Both the position numbers and the translations under genes were made by a program. The notes under the pieces are model-generated. The model saw only the letters and a list, made by a program, of their open reading frames with translations, was not told where the DNA came from and searched no databases. Below are positions 36,358 to 45,559 of a DNA stretch of 56,944 nucleotides, piece by piece. How positions within the stretch are numbered: the first letter of the stretch is position 1; every line of letters begins with the position of its first letter. The DNA is from Longimicrobiaceae bacterium (GTDB lineage Bacteria > Gemmatimonadota > Gemmatimonadetes > Longimicrobiales > Longimicrobiaceae), in contig JAUJOM010000015.1 of NCBI GenBank assembly GCA_030447645.1, positions 18,735-75,678 of the forward strand. The letters run 5' to 3'.

Positions 36358-37181
36358 GGGGCGCTTCCGATCTGCACGAGCTGACCGGCCGACAGTCCCT
36401 CGTTCAATGCACCGCGTCGGTATCCGTCCAGGTCAAGCAGCACCCGCTGAAAGCCGGCAGCACGCACTGTATGGTTCACCTGGCCACGCTGCTCCACGAG
36501 GCTGGCGAACTCCCCGGGGCCAACCTCCAGGCGGGCAACATCGCCATGATGCCTCACGCGGAACTCCCGAAAGCCCAGCGCACGCAGTCCACCCTCGGCG
36601 GCCTCCACCTGCCGCAAGCGTTCCGGCGTCACCCCGAGACCATACGGCAGGCGCGAGGCAAGGCAGGGTGACGCGGGCTGGTCCCAGGTCGGCAGCCCGA
36701 GTTCCCGCGACCAGCGCCGGATCTCGGACTTGGTCAGTCCGGCCTCCAGCAGCGGCGAGCGCACTCCGTGCTCGCGAGCGGCAACCGCACCTGGGCGGTG
36801 GTCGCCCACGTCATCCGCATTGCTGCCATCCAGAATTGCCCGGAAGCCGCGCTCCCGCGCCACTCCCAACAGCTTGCTCCACAGCTCGTCCTTGCAAAAG
36901 TAGCAACGGTTGCTCGGGTTGGCCGCATAGCGAGGGTCCGACATTTCCTCGGTGTCGATTTCCAGCCAGGGGATGCCGAACTGCTCCGCCACATCGCGTG
37001 CGGTATCCGCCATCCAGGAAGCTATGCTGTCGCTCTGGCCAGTGACGGCAAGCACGTTCTGGGGACCGAGCACGTCCACCGCGATCCGGGCCAGGAACAC
37101 CGAGTCCACACCGCCGCTGTACCCGATCACCACGGAGCCGCAGTCGCGAAGAATGCCGAGCAGGCGCTCGCGCTGGATCAT
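36354..37181 (-). CDS. larE: LarE-type ATP-dependent sulfur transferase
   Basis: A 275-residue PP-loop enzyme: SGGVDS is at residues 22-27. Known LarE proteins add sulfur to the nickel-pincer cofactor precursor. Cysteines at 93 and 96 (NRCYFCK) and 173 (SPCLASR) match the three-cysteine layout of LarE forms that carry a [4Fe-4S] cluster, rather than the single sacrificial cysteine form; this assignment is inference. No larA, larB or larC is in the window. It overlaps comM by 4 bases and is followed by a LarE C-terminal duplicate. Confidence 0.85.
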   Translation of the reverse strand: MIQRERLLGILRDCGSVVIGYSGGVDSVFLARIAVDVLGPQNVLAVTGQSDSIASWMADTARDVAEQFGIPWLEIDTEEMSDPRYAANPSNRCYFCKDELWSKLLGVARERGFRAILDGSNADDVGDHRPGAVAAREHGVRSPLLEAGLTKSEIRRWSRELGLPTWDQPASPCLASRLPYGLGVTPERLRQVEAAEGGLRALGFREFRVRHHGDVARLEVGPGEFASLVEQRGQVNHTVRAAGFQRVLLDLDGYRRGALNEGLSAGQLVQIGSAP

Positions 37182-38716
37182 GCCGCCATCACCCGGTCCA
37201 GGCTACGGTACTGGATCGCCTCGGAAATGTGTGCTGTTCCGATGTCGCTAGCCCTATCCAGGTCCGCAATGGTGCGGGCGATCTTCAGGATGCGGTGGTA
37301 GGCGCGCGCCGAAAAGCCCAGCCGGGTGATGGCGGTGCGGAGCAGAGACTCGCTTCCTTGATCGAGCCGGCAATGCTCCCGGATATCCTTGGGGCGCATG
37401 TGCGCATTGGCGTACACGCCCGGGATGTGGGCGAATCGTGCCCGCTGGCGTTCGCGAGCGGCGGAAACCCGCTCCCGGATCGCTGACGATGGCTCACCCA
37501 GGCGGCCGTCGGACAGCTCCTTGTAGCGCACGGCCGGCACCTCGACATGGAGATCGATGCGGTCCAGCAGGGGACCGGAAATCCGCGCGAGATAACGCTG
37601 CACAGCCGGTGGTGGACAGGTGCAGGCCTTTTGCGAGTCCCCAAAGTGCCCGCAGGGACACGGATTCATCGCCGCAGCGAGCATGAAGCGCGCCGGGTAG
37701 GTGAGGCTCATGGCGGCGCGTGCAATCGTAACCTCACTGTCCTCAAGGGGTTGTCTCAATACCTCCAGCACCGGACGCCGGAACTCCGGCAGCTCGTCCA
37801 TGAACAGGACGCCGTTGTGCGAAAGCGACACTTCCCCCGGGCGCGGAGTGGAGCCCCCGCCGATCAAACCCGCGTCGGAGATGGTGTGGTGCGGAGCGCG
37901 GAAGGGGCGCGTGGCGACCAGCGACTTGTCCGACGAGAGCAGCCCCGCGACCGAATGGATCTTGGTGGTTTCCAGCGCTTCGTCCAGGGTCATCGGCGGG
38001 AGGATGCTCGGCAGCCGGCGGGCGAGCATGGTCTTGCCGCTCCCGGGAGGACCTACCATCAGGATGTTGTGCGCTCCGGCCGCCGCAACCTCCATGGCCC
38101 GCTTGACGTGCTCCTGACCTTTAACCTCGGCAAAGTCGCTGGCGTAGGCATCCACGGTGCGGAACAGGGAGTCCCGATCCACCTGGGCTACGGGCAAGTC
38201 ACCCGAGCCATCCAGAAAGCGGGTGACATCGGCGAGCGTTTCAGCGCCCCGCACCTCCAGCCCATCCACCACCGCGGCTTCGGCCACATTGTCCGTAGGC
38301 ACGATCAGCCCCTTCAAACCTGCTTCGCGTGCCGCCAGAGCAATAGAGAGAGCGCCACGAACGGGGCGGATCCCTCCATGCAGGCCAAGCTCCCCGAGCA
38401 GCACGAAGTGATCCAGCTTCCCCGCAGGGTCGATCTGGCCCGTACCGGCCAGGATGCCGATCGCCACGGGCAGGTCGAACGCACTGCCCTCCTTCCGCAC
38501 ATCGGCCGGGGCAAGATTGACGGTGATCCGCTTGGGTGGGACCTGGAAGCCGCTGTTCTGGAGGGCAGCGACCACTCGCTCCTTGCCCTCCTTTACGGCG
38601 CCCTGGGGGAGCCCCACTGTAGAGAACGAAGGCAGGCCCGAAGCAACATCCGTTTCGACGCTCACCAGGTAAGCATCAATGCCGAGGACGGCGCCGGAAA
38701 GTACGCGAGCAAGCAT
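37178..38716 (-). CDS. comM: YifB/ComM-family Mg-chelatase-like AAA ATPase
   Basis: A 512-residue protein: N-terminal Lon-protease-like/ChlI domain ([20 protein letters not shown], then [17 protein letters not shown]), AAA core with Walker [21 protein letters not shown] (Walker B), and a C-terminal cysteine set (CPCGHFGD ... CTCPP). ComM promotes branch migration during natural transformation. The presence of comEA and pilus genes in the same window fits that role, but this is general context. The gene precedes larE with a 4-base overlap. Confidence 0.93.
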   Translation of the reverse strand: MLARVLSGAVLGIDAYLVSVETDVASGLPSFSTVGLPQGAVKEGKERVVAALQNSGFQVPPKRITVNLAPADVRKEGSAFDLPVAIGILAGTGQIDPAGKLDHFVLLGELGLHGGIRPVRGALSIALAAREAGLKGLIVPTDNVAEAAVVDGLEVRGAETLADVTRFLDGSGDLPVAQVDRDSLFRTVDAYASDFAEVKGQEHVKRAMEVAAAGAHNILMVGPPGSGKTMLARRLPSILPPMTLDEALETTKIHSVAGLLSSDKSLVATRPFRAPHHTISDAGLIGGGSTPRPGEVSLSHNGVLFMDELPEFRRPVLEVLRQPLEDSEVTIARAAMSLTYPARFMLAAAMNPCPCGHFGDSQKACTCPPPAVQRYLARISGPLLDRIDLHVEVPAVRYKELSDGRLGEPSSAIRERVSAARERQRARFAHIPGVYANAHMRPKDIREHCRLDQGSESLLRTAITRLGFSARAYHRILKIARTIADLDRASDIGTAHISEAIQYRSLDRVMAA

Positions 38717-38725
38717 GCCGCCAAG

Positions 38726-40180
38726 CTAAACCTGCTCTGGAGTTGGCGCTACCCGGAGCCGTATCCGTATGGTAGTACCGACGCCCGGCTCCGACTCCGC
38801 CTGTATCTCTCCACCCCACCCTTCAATGAGCCTGCGAACAATCGCCAGACCTAGGCCGGTGCCGCTGCTGCGCGTGCTGAATTGCGGCTCGAAGATGCGG
38901 GGGAGTGCATCCGGGGAGATCCCCGTGCCGGTGTCTGCCACCTCCAGGTGGACCCAGTCAGGCTCCACCCGCTTGCCCCGGATCGCGATCTCGCCAGTGC
39001 CGTCGAGCGCCGCACGCGAGTTTTCCAGCAGGTTGATGAGCACCTCCTTGAGTTCACCCGCGCGAGTCTCCACCGACGGCATACCAGGCGGAAGCTCCAG
39101 TCGGTATCGGATCCCATCTTCACCCCCTCGGTACAGCGCGAGCGTGTCGGCGAGCACAGGGGCGAGATCCACCGGCTCCAGCGGGCCCGCGGCTTCCACG
39201 GGAGTGCCGAAGCGGGCGAATGCGCGAGCAATCTCGCTGAGCTGATCGATCTCCCGCAGCACGCCCTCCACGTTGCGATCCAGGATCTCGCCGTAATCGG
39301 GGCGGCCATCCCGATAGGCACGGCGCAGGTGCTGTACGGAAAGCTTGATGGGTGTCAGGGGGTTCTTGATCTCATGCGCCACCTGCCGGGCCATTTCTCC
39401 CCAGGCGAGCACCCGTGCGGTGCGGACCTCGGCGCTGCGCGCGCGGCGCAGCCGCTGGACCATGCGGTTGAAGCTTCGGTACAGACCGCCGAACTCATCC
39501 GGGCGCTCCTCCGGAAGGCGAACTCCCAGGTCCCCCGCACCAACCGCCGCGGCGGCAAGGCTGAGTCGGTCTATGGGTGCGGAGAGTGCGCGCCCGACGA
39601 GCAGCGAAAGGGCAAAGGACAAGGCGGCTCCCAGCAGCGCTGCCAGCAGCACCACGTCGGCCAAGTCCCGCTGTCGTCGGGCGGTGTCGCCGGACACGAG
39701 CGGAACCGGAGCAGCCAGCACAGCGTTCGGTCCCCTTTGATGGTAAGCGAGCAGGTATGGCTGGCCCCCGAGACGCCGTTGCTCCACCGTGTCCAGCGTT
39801 TCCCCGGATCGGAAGGCGAGAAACATGTTGCGTGGCAGCCAGGTCGGATAAAGGCCGAGGTCGATCACCTCCGGGGAAGCAGCCTCGGTAAGCACACCGC
39901 GCCGGTACAGCAGCAGATCAGCTCGCACGTGTTCACCAAGGATCGCGACGGGAACCGTCGGGCCCTCGTCTACCGCCTGTTCGAGCGACCGGCTCGCGAG
40001 CGCTTCGGCGGTTCGGACTACTTCTCGGGAAAGAGCACGGTACGCACTCGCACTGAACACCAGCGTCGGCAGCAGGAAAAAGCCGAAAAGCGCCAGGGTT
40101 AGCCGACCCCGGAAGGTGTGGATCCACCCCCGCTCGGCAACCCCATCGGAGGGAAGCCCCGCAAACGCCCGCCCTAACAC
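38726..40180 (-). CDS. NtrY-like sensor histidine kinase, C-terminal part
   Basis: A frame of 484 residues: two membrane segments (LTLALFGFFLLPTLVFSA and DVVLLAALLGAALSFALSLL), a HAMP domain, the H-box RQVAHEIKNPLTPIKLSVQH, N box NLLENSRAALD, and the G boxes DTGTGIS and GTGLGLAIV. The nominal GTG at 40180 is inside the preceding frame, and the reading continues upstream through PPPPILATRTLLLAALHLG into the 40174-42372 protein. I take the two as one gene split by a frameshift near 40235. The likely partner is the NtrC-type regulator at 33009-34370. Confidence 0.85.
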   Translation of the reverse strand: MLGRAFAGLPSDGVAERGWIHTFRGRLTLALFGFFLLPTLVFSASAYRALSREVVRTAEALASRSLEQAVDEGPTVPVAILGEHVRADLLLYRRGVLTEAASPEVIDLGLYPTWLPRNMFLAFRSGETLDTVEQRRLGGQPYLLAYHQRGPNAVLAAPVPLVSGDTARRQRDLADVVLLAALLGAALSFALSLLVGRALSAPIDRLSLAAAAVGAGDLGVRLPEERPDEFGGLYRSFNRMVQRLRRARSAEVRTARVLAWGEMARQVAHEIKNPLTPIKLSVQHLRRAYRDGRPDYGEILDRNVEGVLREIDQLSEIARAFARFGTPVEAAGPLEPVDLAPVLADTLALYRGGEDGIRYRLELPPGMPSVETRAGELKEVLINLLENSRAALDGTGEIAIRGKRVEPDWVHLEVADTGTGISPDALPRIFEPQFSTRSSGTGLGLAIVRRLIEGWGGEIQAESEPGVGTTIRIRLRVAPTPEQV

Positions 40181-42372
40181 CCAGAGCAGCGCGAGGATGC
40201 CCAGGTGCAGGGCGGCAAGCAGCAGGGTGCGGGTAGCCAGGATCGGTGGCGGTGGGTGCGGATCAGCAGGTGCGCGTGCATCGGTCCCTCGGGAAACGGC
40301 ACTCGCACCTCGCTCCGCCAGCCTCCGGGAGTTCGGATCCAGCGCGGGGAAGCAGCGGCTCCCTCGGGGGGGACCGGGACGAGCGACAAACTGGTCAGCT
40401 CCCCCTGATCACCAGGACCGGCAGGGTCGATGAAGCGGGCCAGGGCGGTGGCGCGATCCAGCCGGCGCCGCGGTGGCACGGCCACGCTGACCACGCGGCC
40501 GCCGGGTAGCGACATCGAGAGCAGGTAGTGCACCGCCCTGTCGGCGGTGAAGCGCTCCACCAGGGGCTCCTCCGCGGCGCGAGCGGCGGCAAGCATCGCC
40601 GGCACCATCGCGGGGGGGAACTCCACGTCACTCAGCCCCAGCTCCGCTTCCCTGGTAGCCCCGTTCCAGAGCGAGATCCGGGCCTCGTATCCTTCCGTCG
40701 CGAGGGCGCTCGCCACCCAGCTCCGGTACAGCAGATCGACGCCACCCTCTCCTTCCGACGCGAAGAACAGAGCACGCTCCGCGAAGTCCCGGAGCAGGTT
40801 GTCCAGTCGGGGATCAGGCTGGGTGCCCAGCCGGGCGAGTTCCGCGTCCGCCTGCTCCAGTCGGGCCTGCCAGTGCAGGAGCCAGAGGTGCGGCAGCGCC
40901 GCGGATGCGGTGATCCAGCCCACAGCCAGCCAGCCGAGCAGCGCGTTCCGGGAACCGTGCTTTATGGGAAGTGCCCACGCCAGCAGAGCGAAAGGGAGCG
41001 CCCAGAGCGCACCCGTCCATAGCGGCGGAACTCCAAGGACCGGCGCCCACACCAGTACGCCGCCGGCGAGCAGCAGGGTCAACACGACCACACCCGTGAT
41101 CCCCGTCCGATGCAGCGGCCCGTCTTGCGGGGAGATCGCACGGAGCAGAACCCACATGGGGAGTGCGATGAGCAGAACCGTGGCGAGCTGCAACCCGACA
41201 CCCCCTGCTGCCGCCTCGGCAAGCAGCGCTGAAGATGTGGAGTGCTGCACCAGCCAGAGTGCGCCGGGCACCAGCAGCCCGGCCCCGAGAACGGCAGCGC
41301 TCCACGGTAGCCATCTCCGCCCGTCGGGCTGAACTCGCACACCGAGCAGCCACATGCCGGCACCGAGCATCGCCACCAGGGTGAGGCTGACGGGAAGCTC
41401 GAAGGTGCGAGCGGGACCTAGCAGCTCCCGCCAGGGAACCACCAGCAACGCCGCCGTCAGCGCCAGGACGGTCCCCCGGGGCGACGCACGCTGCCGCCCC
41501 AGAAGCGTCAGGCCAACCAGCGCGGCCGCCCATGCGAGGCCAACACCCCACCGGCTCCGGTGGACGATGCGGTCGCGCCAGCGGGTCTGCGTCAACGTCG
41601 CAAAGGTGACACTGAAGATGGGCCGGTCGGCCATCCAGTCCCAGATGGCGTCGCCCCGGGCCCGCTCCGGAAAGAAAAAGCGGGGGAGGAGGCCATGTCG
41701 CGCCCGGAAGTGCTCGGCAAAGGGAAGAAGCTCGTCCCCCGCAGCAAGATTGCTTTCGAGCAGAACGGCACCGACCGCGGTTCGCTCCCCGGCCATCGGT
41801 CGAGCAAAGTAGGCGTACCCGAAGAGCGGGCCCCGGGCGAAGGCATAGGCACGCTCCCCCTGCCGGACCGAATCCGGAACTGCACCGCGATGCTCCCCCG
41901 CCCACGCGAGCGGCGTTCCGTCGGGGCCGTACACAACCAGGGCCGAGACACCCGTGCGAGCCCGAATACGTTCCAACCGTGTGAAGGAGACCGGCTGGCG
42001 CGCCGCCTGCGCCGCCGCCGTGTCCGCGCGGGCTCGCAGGGCGTCCAGCTCCATGCGCAGTGCCGCGGCGGCGCGTTCTTCAACCGTTTCACGCACCACG
42101 GGCCAGGCGGCCTCCACCCGCGCCAGGCGAACGCTGACCCCCGCACCTATCCCGATCCCGAGCCACAGCACCGCTATGATGGCTGCAGCCCAGCTACGGG
42201 CAACGGGCGGAGTCGCCAGACCGAATGCCAGGCTCGCCACCGCGGCAAGCGCGAGCCAGCCTGGAGCGGGCACCCGCATCCATATCGCCAGAGCCAGGAT
42301 CGCTGCCCACCCGGCCCAAATCCCGACGCCGAACCGTGGGTGGTCCATGGATTGCGCCGCCGCTGCCGTCAT
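40174..42372 (-). CDS. N-terminal part of the same large sensor kinase (multi-span membrane sensor)
   Basis: About 730 residues with roughly a dozen hydrophobic segments, and two extracytoplasmic-looking domains (around residues 100-250 and 530-680). No kinase motif is in this part. It ends in HAHLLIRTH, after which an apparent single-base shift near 40235 takes the frame into the kinase domain. The combined protein would be about 1,215 residues, unusually large for an NtrY-type kinase. The start at ATG 42372 is adjacent to the divergent creatininase-like gene: the two start codons share CATG. Confidence 0.75.
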   Translation of the reverse strand: MTAAAAQSMDHPRFGVGIWAGWAAILALAIWMRVPAPGWLALAAVASLAFGLATPPVARSWAAAIIAVLWLGIGIGAGVSVRLARVEAAWPVVRETVEERAAAALRMELDALRARADTAAAQAARQPVSFTRLERIRARTGVSALVVYGPDGTPLAWAGEHRGAVPDSVRQGERAYAFARGPLFGYAYFARPMAGERTAVGAVLLESNLAAGDELLPFAEHFRARHGLLPRFFFPERARGDAIWDWMADRPIFSVTFATLTQTRWRDRIVHRSRWGVGLAWAAALVGLTLLGRQRASPRGTVLALTAALLVVPWRELLGPARTFELPVSLTLVAMLGAGMWLLGVRVQPDGRRWLPWSAAVLGAGLLVPGALWLVQHSTSSALLAEAAAGGVGLQLATVLLIALPMWVLLRAISPQDGPLHRTGITGVVVLTLLLAGGVLVWAPVLGVPPLWTGALWALPFALLAWALPIKHGSRNALLGWLAVGWITASAALPHLWLLHWQARLEQADAELARLGTQPDPRLDNLLRDFAERALFFASEGEGGVDLLYRSWVASALATEGYEARISLWNGATREAELGLSDVEFPPAMVPAMLAAARAAEEPLVERFTADRAVHYLLSMSLPGGRVVSVAVPPRRRLDRATALARFIDPAGPGDQGELTSLSLVPVPPEGAAASPRWIRTPGGWRSEVRVPFPEGPMHAHLLIRTHRHRSWLPAPCCLPPCTWASSRCSGC

Positions 42373-43111
42373 GTCTCGCGATTCTCGCTCATACGCGCTG
42401 TCGGATCTTTCCTGGGTCGAGGTCGAAGCCCACCTGTCGCGGGACCCTCGCTTGATCCTTCCGGTAGGAGTATGCGACCAGTTCGGTCCACACCTCCCAA
42501 CCGGGGCGGCAACCACCATTACGGAAGCTCTGGCTTCCGACCTTTCGCAGGAGTTCCGCGTCCTTCGCGCACCAACCCTTCATTACGGGATCAATGTTAC
42601 CGCCCAGCGCGCCTACCCCGGGGCCGCGAGCCTGGGCATCAAAACGCTTCATCGTGCGATCAACGAGCTGCTCGGTGGATGGGAAGCTGCCGGGGTGACG
42701 GAGTTGATCACGATCACGGCCCACAGCCACGATCCACACGTCGAGGCGCTTGCCTCCGTTTTCCCGAAGCGCGCCCGGGTGCGCGTGGTCGACGCACTGG
42801 CAGTCGACCTTTCCAAATTTCTTGATGGTCCTCCCTCCCCGCAACACGGAGGCGAGGTAGTGACTTCTCTTCTACATCACCTCCAGCCGGAGCGCGTGCA
42901 AAACTTGCCTGGGGCGGATTTCCTGCTCAACCCGGAACACCTCCCGCGCTTCATCCTGGGACGGCTGCCCACGCTCCCCTCCGAGTGTCCTGGATCGGTT
43001 GGGCTGCCTTCACTCGCCTCCGCGGAAAAGGGGTGCCGGATTTACGCCCACGTGCTGCAAAAGATCCGTGAGCGCATTTTCCTTGCCCCTCTTGATGACG
43101 ACTTTGTATGA
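42371..43111 (+). CDS. Creatininase-family protein with altered metal site
   Basis: A 246-residue protein of the creatininase/creatinine amidohydrolase fold: SDLSWVEVEAHLSRDPRLIL, then LPVGVCDQFGPHLPTGAATT, THSH-like ITAHSHDPHVEAL, and QHGGEVVTSLLHH. Typical members read EQHGPHLPLGTDT and NGHGGN. Here the first histidine is Phe, the glutamate is Asp and the metal aspartate appears to be Ala, so the two-metal site looks incomplete. Its activity may be lost or changed. Divergent from the kinase gene. Confidence 0.8.
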   Translation: MSRDSRSYALSDLSWVEVEAHLSRDPRLILPVGVCDQFGPHLPTGAATTITEALASDLSQEFRVLRAPTLHYGINVTAQRAYPGAASLGIKTLHRAINELLGGWEAAGVTELITITAHSHDPHVEALASVFPKRARVRVVDALAVDLSKFLDGPPSPQHGGEVVTSLLHHLQPERVQNLPGADFLLNPEHLPRFILGRLPTLPSECPGSVGLPSLASAEKGCRIYAHVLQKIRERIFLAPLDDDFV

Positions 43112-43170
43112 AACCCGGCCCCTACCCGTGGGGTATGGCGGCAATGCAAACGCGCGAACGGGAGACACGA

Positions 43171-43875
43171 ATGCCGCACGGACTTCGATTTCGGAACGCA
43201 TGCTTGGCCGCCGCTGCCCTCGCAACGCTGGGCGCTCTGCCGCTGGCGGCGCAGGTCGTGGATGAAGGCACCTTCAACGTCCGGATCGATGGTCAGCTGG
43301 TTGGGACGGAGGAGTTTTCCATCCGGCAATCGGGCGCCGGCGGAAATCAGGAAACCATCGCTACTGGGCGAGTCCAGCTCCGTCTTCCCAGTGGAACGCT
43401 CACCATAGCCCCGCGGCTCCGCGCAACGGGTTCCGGAGCCGATCCGGTTGCGTATCAGGTTGATGTCGGTGGGGACTCACCCCGCAAAATCATTGGCACG
43501 GTAGGAAGCGGGCGGTTCAGCGCCCGCATCTCGTCTCCCTCCGGCGAGCAGCTGCGGGAGTATGTGGCGAGCACCGGGGCGGTCGTGCTGGATGACGGGG
43601 TCGCCCATCACTATTTCCTGCTCGCTCAGCGGTCGCGCGGCGGACAGCTGCCCGTGCTCATTCCGCGAGAAAACCGGCAGGTAGTGGCCACGGTGACGAG
43701 CCGCGGCGAGCAAAATGTCGACATCGAAGGCACCGCGGTTCGTGCCACGCAGCTGATCGTCCAGGTCGCCGGTGCCGGCGAGCGCCGCGTCTGGGTGGAT
43801 GGGAACAACCGCGTGCTGCGGGTCGAAGTCCCCGAGCGAAGCTACGTCGCCGTGAGGAGCGCTGTGCCCCGCTAG
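43171..43875 (+). CDS. Secreted hypothetical protein
   Basis: A 234-residue protein with a signal peptide (NACLAAAALATLGALPLAAQ), then a strand-rich body (GTFNVRIDGQLVGTEEFSIR, GRVQLRLPSGTLTIAPRL, RVWVDGNNRVLRVEVPERS). No named domain is recognised. The ATG at 43171 is preferred because GGGAG precedes it; an earlier ATG at 43108 would overlap the upstream stop (ATGA) and is possible. It probably acts in the periplasm or outer membrane. Confidence 0.7.
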   Translation: MPHGLRFRNACLAAAALATLGALPLAAQVVDEGTFNVRIDGQLVGTEEFSIRQSGAGGNQETIATGRVQLRLPSGTLTIAPRLRATGSGADPVAYQVDVGGDSPRKIIGTVGSGRFSARISSPSGEQLREYVASTGAVVLDDGVAHHYFLLAQRSRGGQLPVLIPRENRQVVATVTSRGEQNVDIEGTAVRATQLIVQVAGAGERRVWVDGNNRVLRVEVPERSYVAVRSAVPR

Positions 43876-43903
43876 GGCAACTTTCCACTCCGTTCGGAGC
43901 CGC

Positions 43904-43956
43904 GCCGTTCAACCCCCTCCCTCGATCCCTCCCCGCAAGGGGGAGGGAGGAACGGC
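43904..43956. repeat. Palindromic element between secreted protein and Yip1-like gene
   Basis: Outer arms GCCGTTC (43904-43910) and GAACGGC (43950-43956) enclose an inner hairpin TCCCTCCCC (43926-43934), loop GCAAG, and GGGGAGGGA (43940-43948). The element reaches into the 5' end of the following reading frame. It could act as a terminator, but the outer arms and the shared CCCTCGA-TCCC core with the iscS insertion suggest a repeat family. Confidence 0.6.
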
Positions 43957-43975
43957 GGATACACTCCCGCGCCGG

Positions 43976-44611
43976 GTGCTGAACACCTTTGTCGCGCCCC
44001 GCGGCTTGTTCGAGGAGTTCCGAACCCACACCCCCTGGCTCGGAGCGCTCGCCATCGCCACCCTGGTGGCGATGCTCGCCACGGTCACCATTCCCGACTC
44101 GTTTTTTCTAGAGCAAACGCGGAACCCCACCAACCGGCTTGGAAAGCCGGTCACCGTCACCTCGGACCCAGCTACCATCGCCCGCTGGGGGCGGATCCTG
44201 GCGGCGTTCAGCGCGGCCATTCTTCAGCCGATGATCACGCTCGGCCTCGCGGGGCTGCTGGCGCTGCTCTTTGAGGCACTGATGCGGGGACAGGCTCGTT
44301 TCGCGCAGTACCTCGCCATCACCACCCACGCGCTGCTCGTCCCCACGCTGGGCGCGCTGCTGCTGCTTCCCTTTCGCATCGCCAATCCAGAGCTGGAGTC
44401 CTCGCTGGCGCTGTTCACGCCGTTTCTATCAGCGGATAGCTGGCTGTACCGATTTCTCGCAACCGTCGACTTGTTTTCGCTCTGGACACTGCTTCTGCTT
44501 GGCCTGGGTGTGAGCATTGTGAACCGCGGCGTCACCTGGGGGCGCGCGGCGACAATGCTGCTCGGCATCTACCTTGTTCTAGGAATGGGAACGGCGGCGC
44601 TGGGAAACTGA
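43976..44611 (+). CDS. Yip1-like membrane protein (paralogue 1)
   Basis: A 211-residue polytopic protein with about five hydrophobic segments. FVAPRGLFEEFRTHTPWLGA and the later segments resemble the second protein downstream. The paralogue starts about 25 residues earlier (with LPRRILDTF), and in this gene the matching in-frame sequence (LPRRVLNTF) continues upstream but has no ATG/GTG/TTG because a palindromic element lies there. GTG at 43976 is therefore a default start. Function of bacterial Yip1-like proteins is poorly known; membrane trafficking or envelope roles are guesses. Confidence 0.75.
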   Translation: MLNTFVAPRGLFEEFRTHTPWLGALAIATLVAMLATVTIPDSFFLEQTRNPTNRLGKPVTVTSDPATIARWGRILAAFSAAILQPMITLGLAGLLALLFEALMRGQARFAQYLAITTHALLVPTLGALLLLPFRIANPELESSLALFTPFLSADSWLYRFLATVDLFSLWTLLLLGLGVSIVNRGVTWGRAATMLLGIYLVLGMGTAALGN

Positions 44612-44663
44612 CGCTTTCCGTAATCCTGGCTTTGCGGCTTACTGCTACAGGGTGAGTCACACT

Positions 44664-44688
44664 GCCGGCGGGCTTGCACACCGCCGGC
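44664..44688. terminator. Hairpin between the Yip1-like paralogues
   Basis: A perfect 8-base stem GCCGGCGG (44664-44671) and CCGCCGGC (44681-44688) with a 9-base loop lies between the two Yip1-like genes. No T-run follows, so termination would be weak or Rho-assisted. The rest of the 171-base gap shows nothing else. Confidence 0.4.
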
Positions 44689-44782
44689 TGCTCGGCTATG
44701 CTGATAACGTTCGCTTGATCCCCCACCCGCTGCCCGGCACAGAGCCGTCGCGGCCCCCCACTGGCCTTCCCCGCACCGACTC

Positions 44783-45490
44783 ATGGACGCAACCGCTTCG
44801 CACGCCGCGCCGGAGATCGCGCAATCGGCTCCCGAGCGCTCACTCCCGCGCCGCATCCTGGACACCTTCATCGCGCCGGGCGAGCTGTTCGCCAGCTTCG
44901 GCGAGCGCCCGCCCTGGCTCGGGGTGCTGGCGATCTCCACGCTGGTCATGGTTGGGGTGATCGCGCTGCTTCCCATTGAGCTGTTCGTCGCTCAGATGCG
45001 GGAAGCCATGCGCTCCCGTCCCGACGCCCCTCCCATGGACGTGGAGGCGATGGGTGGGTTCGCTCGGGCGAGCGGGATCGCCGGGGCGGGATTCGCCCAG
45101 CTGGTCGGCACGGTGATGGCCGCTGGGGTGCTCACCCTAATCTTCCGCATGCTGATGGGGGGAGCCGGAAGCTTCCGGACGCACCTGGCTGTGGCGAGCC
45201 ATGCCTCGCTGATCCCCGCGCTCGGCGCGCTGCTCACCCTTCCGCTGCAGCTCGCCCGGGCGGACCTCGACACGCAGCTTTCCCTTTCGCTGCTGGCTCC
45301 CTGGCTGGATTCCGACGGGTTCGCGTACAAGCTGCTGCAAGGGCTGAACGTCTTCACGCTGTGGTACCTCGCGCTGCTCGCTCTGGGTGCGGCCGTCGTG
45401 GGGCGGCGCACCTCCTGGGGAACCGCCGCGGCGACGCTCTTCGGCATCTACCTGGTGATCCTGGTGGCGACGGCGGCAGTCACCTCATGA
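44783..45490 (+). CDS. Yip1-like membrane protein (paralogue 2)
   Basis: A 235-residue polytopic protein with about five membrane segments. It aligns with the gene before it throughout (RRILDTFIAPGELFASF with RRVLNTFVAPRGLFEEF; ASHASLIPALGALLTLPLQL with TTHALLVPTLGALLLLPFRI). The pair looks like a tandem duplication. The ATG at 44783 is clear. It precedes the TolC-type gene by 69 bases on the same strand and may belong to the export operon. Confidence 0.82.
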   Translation: MDATASHAAPEIAQSAPERSLPRRILDTFIAPGELFASFGERPPWLGVLAISTLVMVGVIALLPIELFVAQMREAMRSRPDAPPMDVEAMGGFARASGIAGAGFAQLVGTVMAAGVLTLIFRMLMGGAGSFRTHLAVASHASLIPALGALLTLPLQLARADLDTQLSLSLLAPWLDSDGFAYKLLQGLNVFTLWYLALLALGAAVVGRRTSWGTAAATLFGIYLVILVATAAVTS

Positions 45491-45559
45491 AACTTTCCGG
45501 TGCGGGCTCCGTATTGAACCATACCGCACCCGATCCGCACCTTCCGTAGGGAGTTTCGC

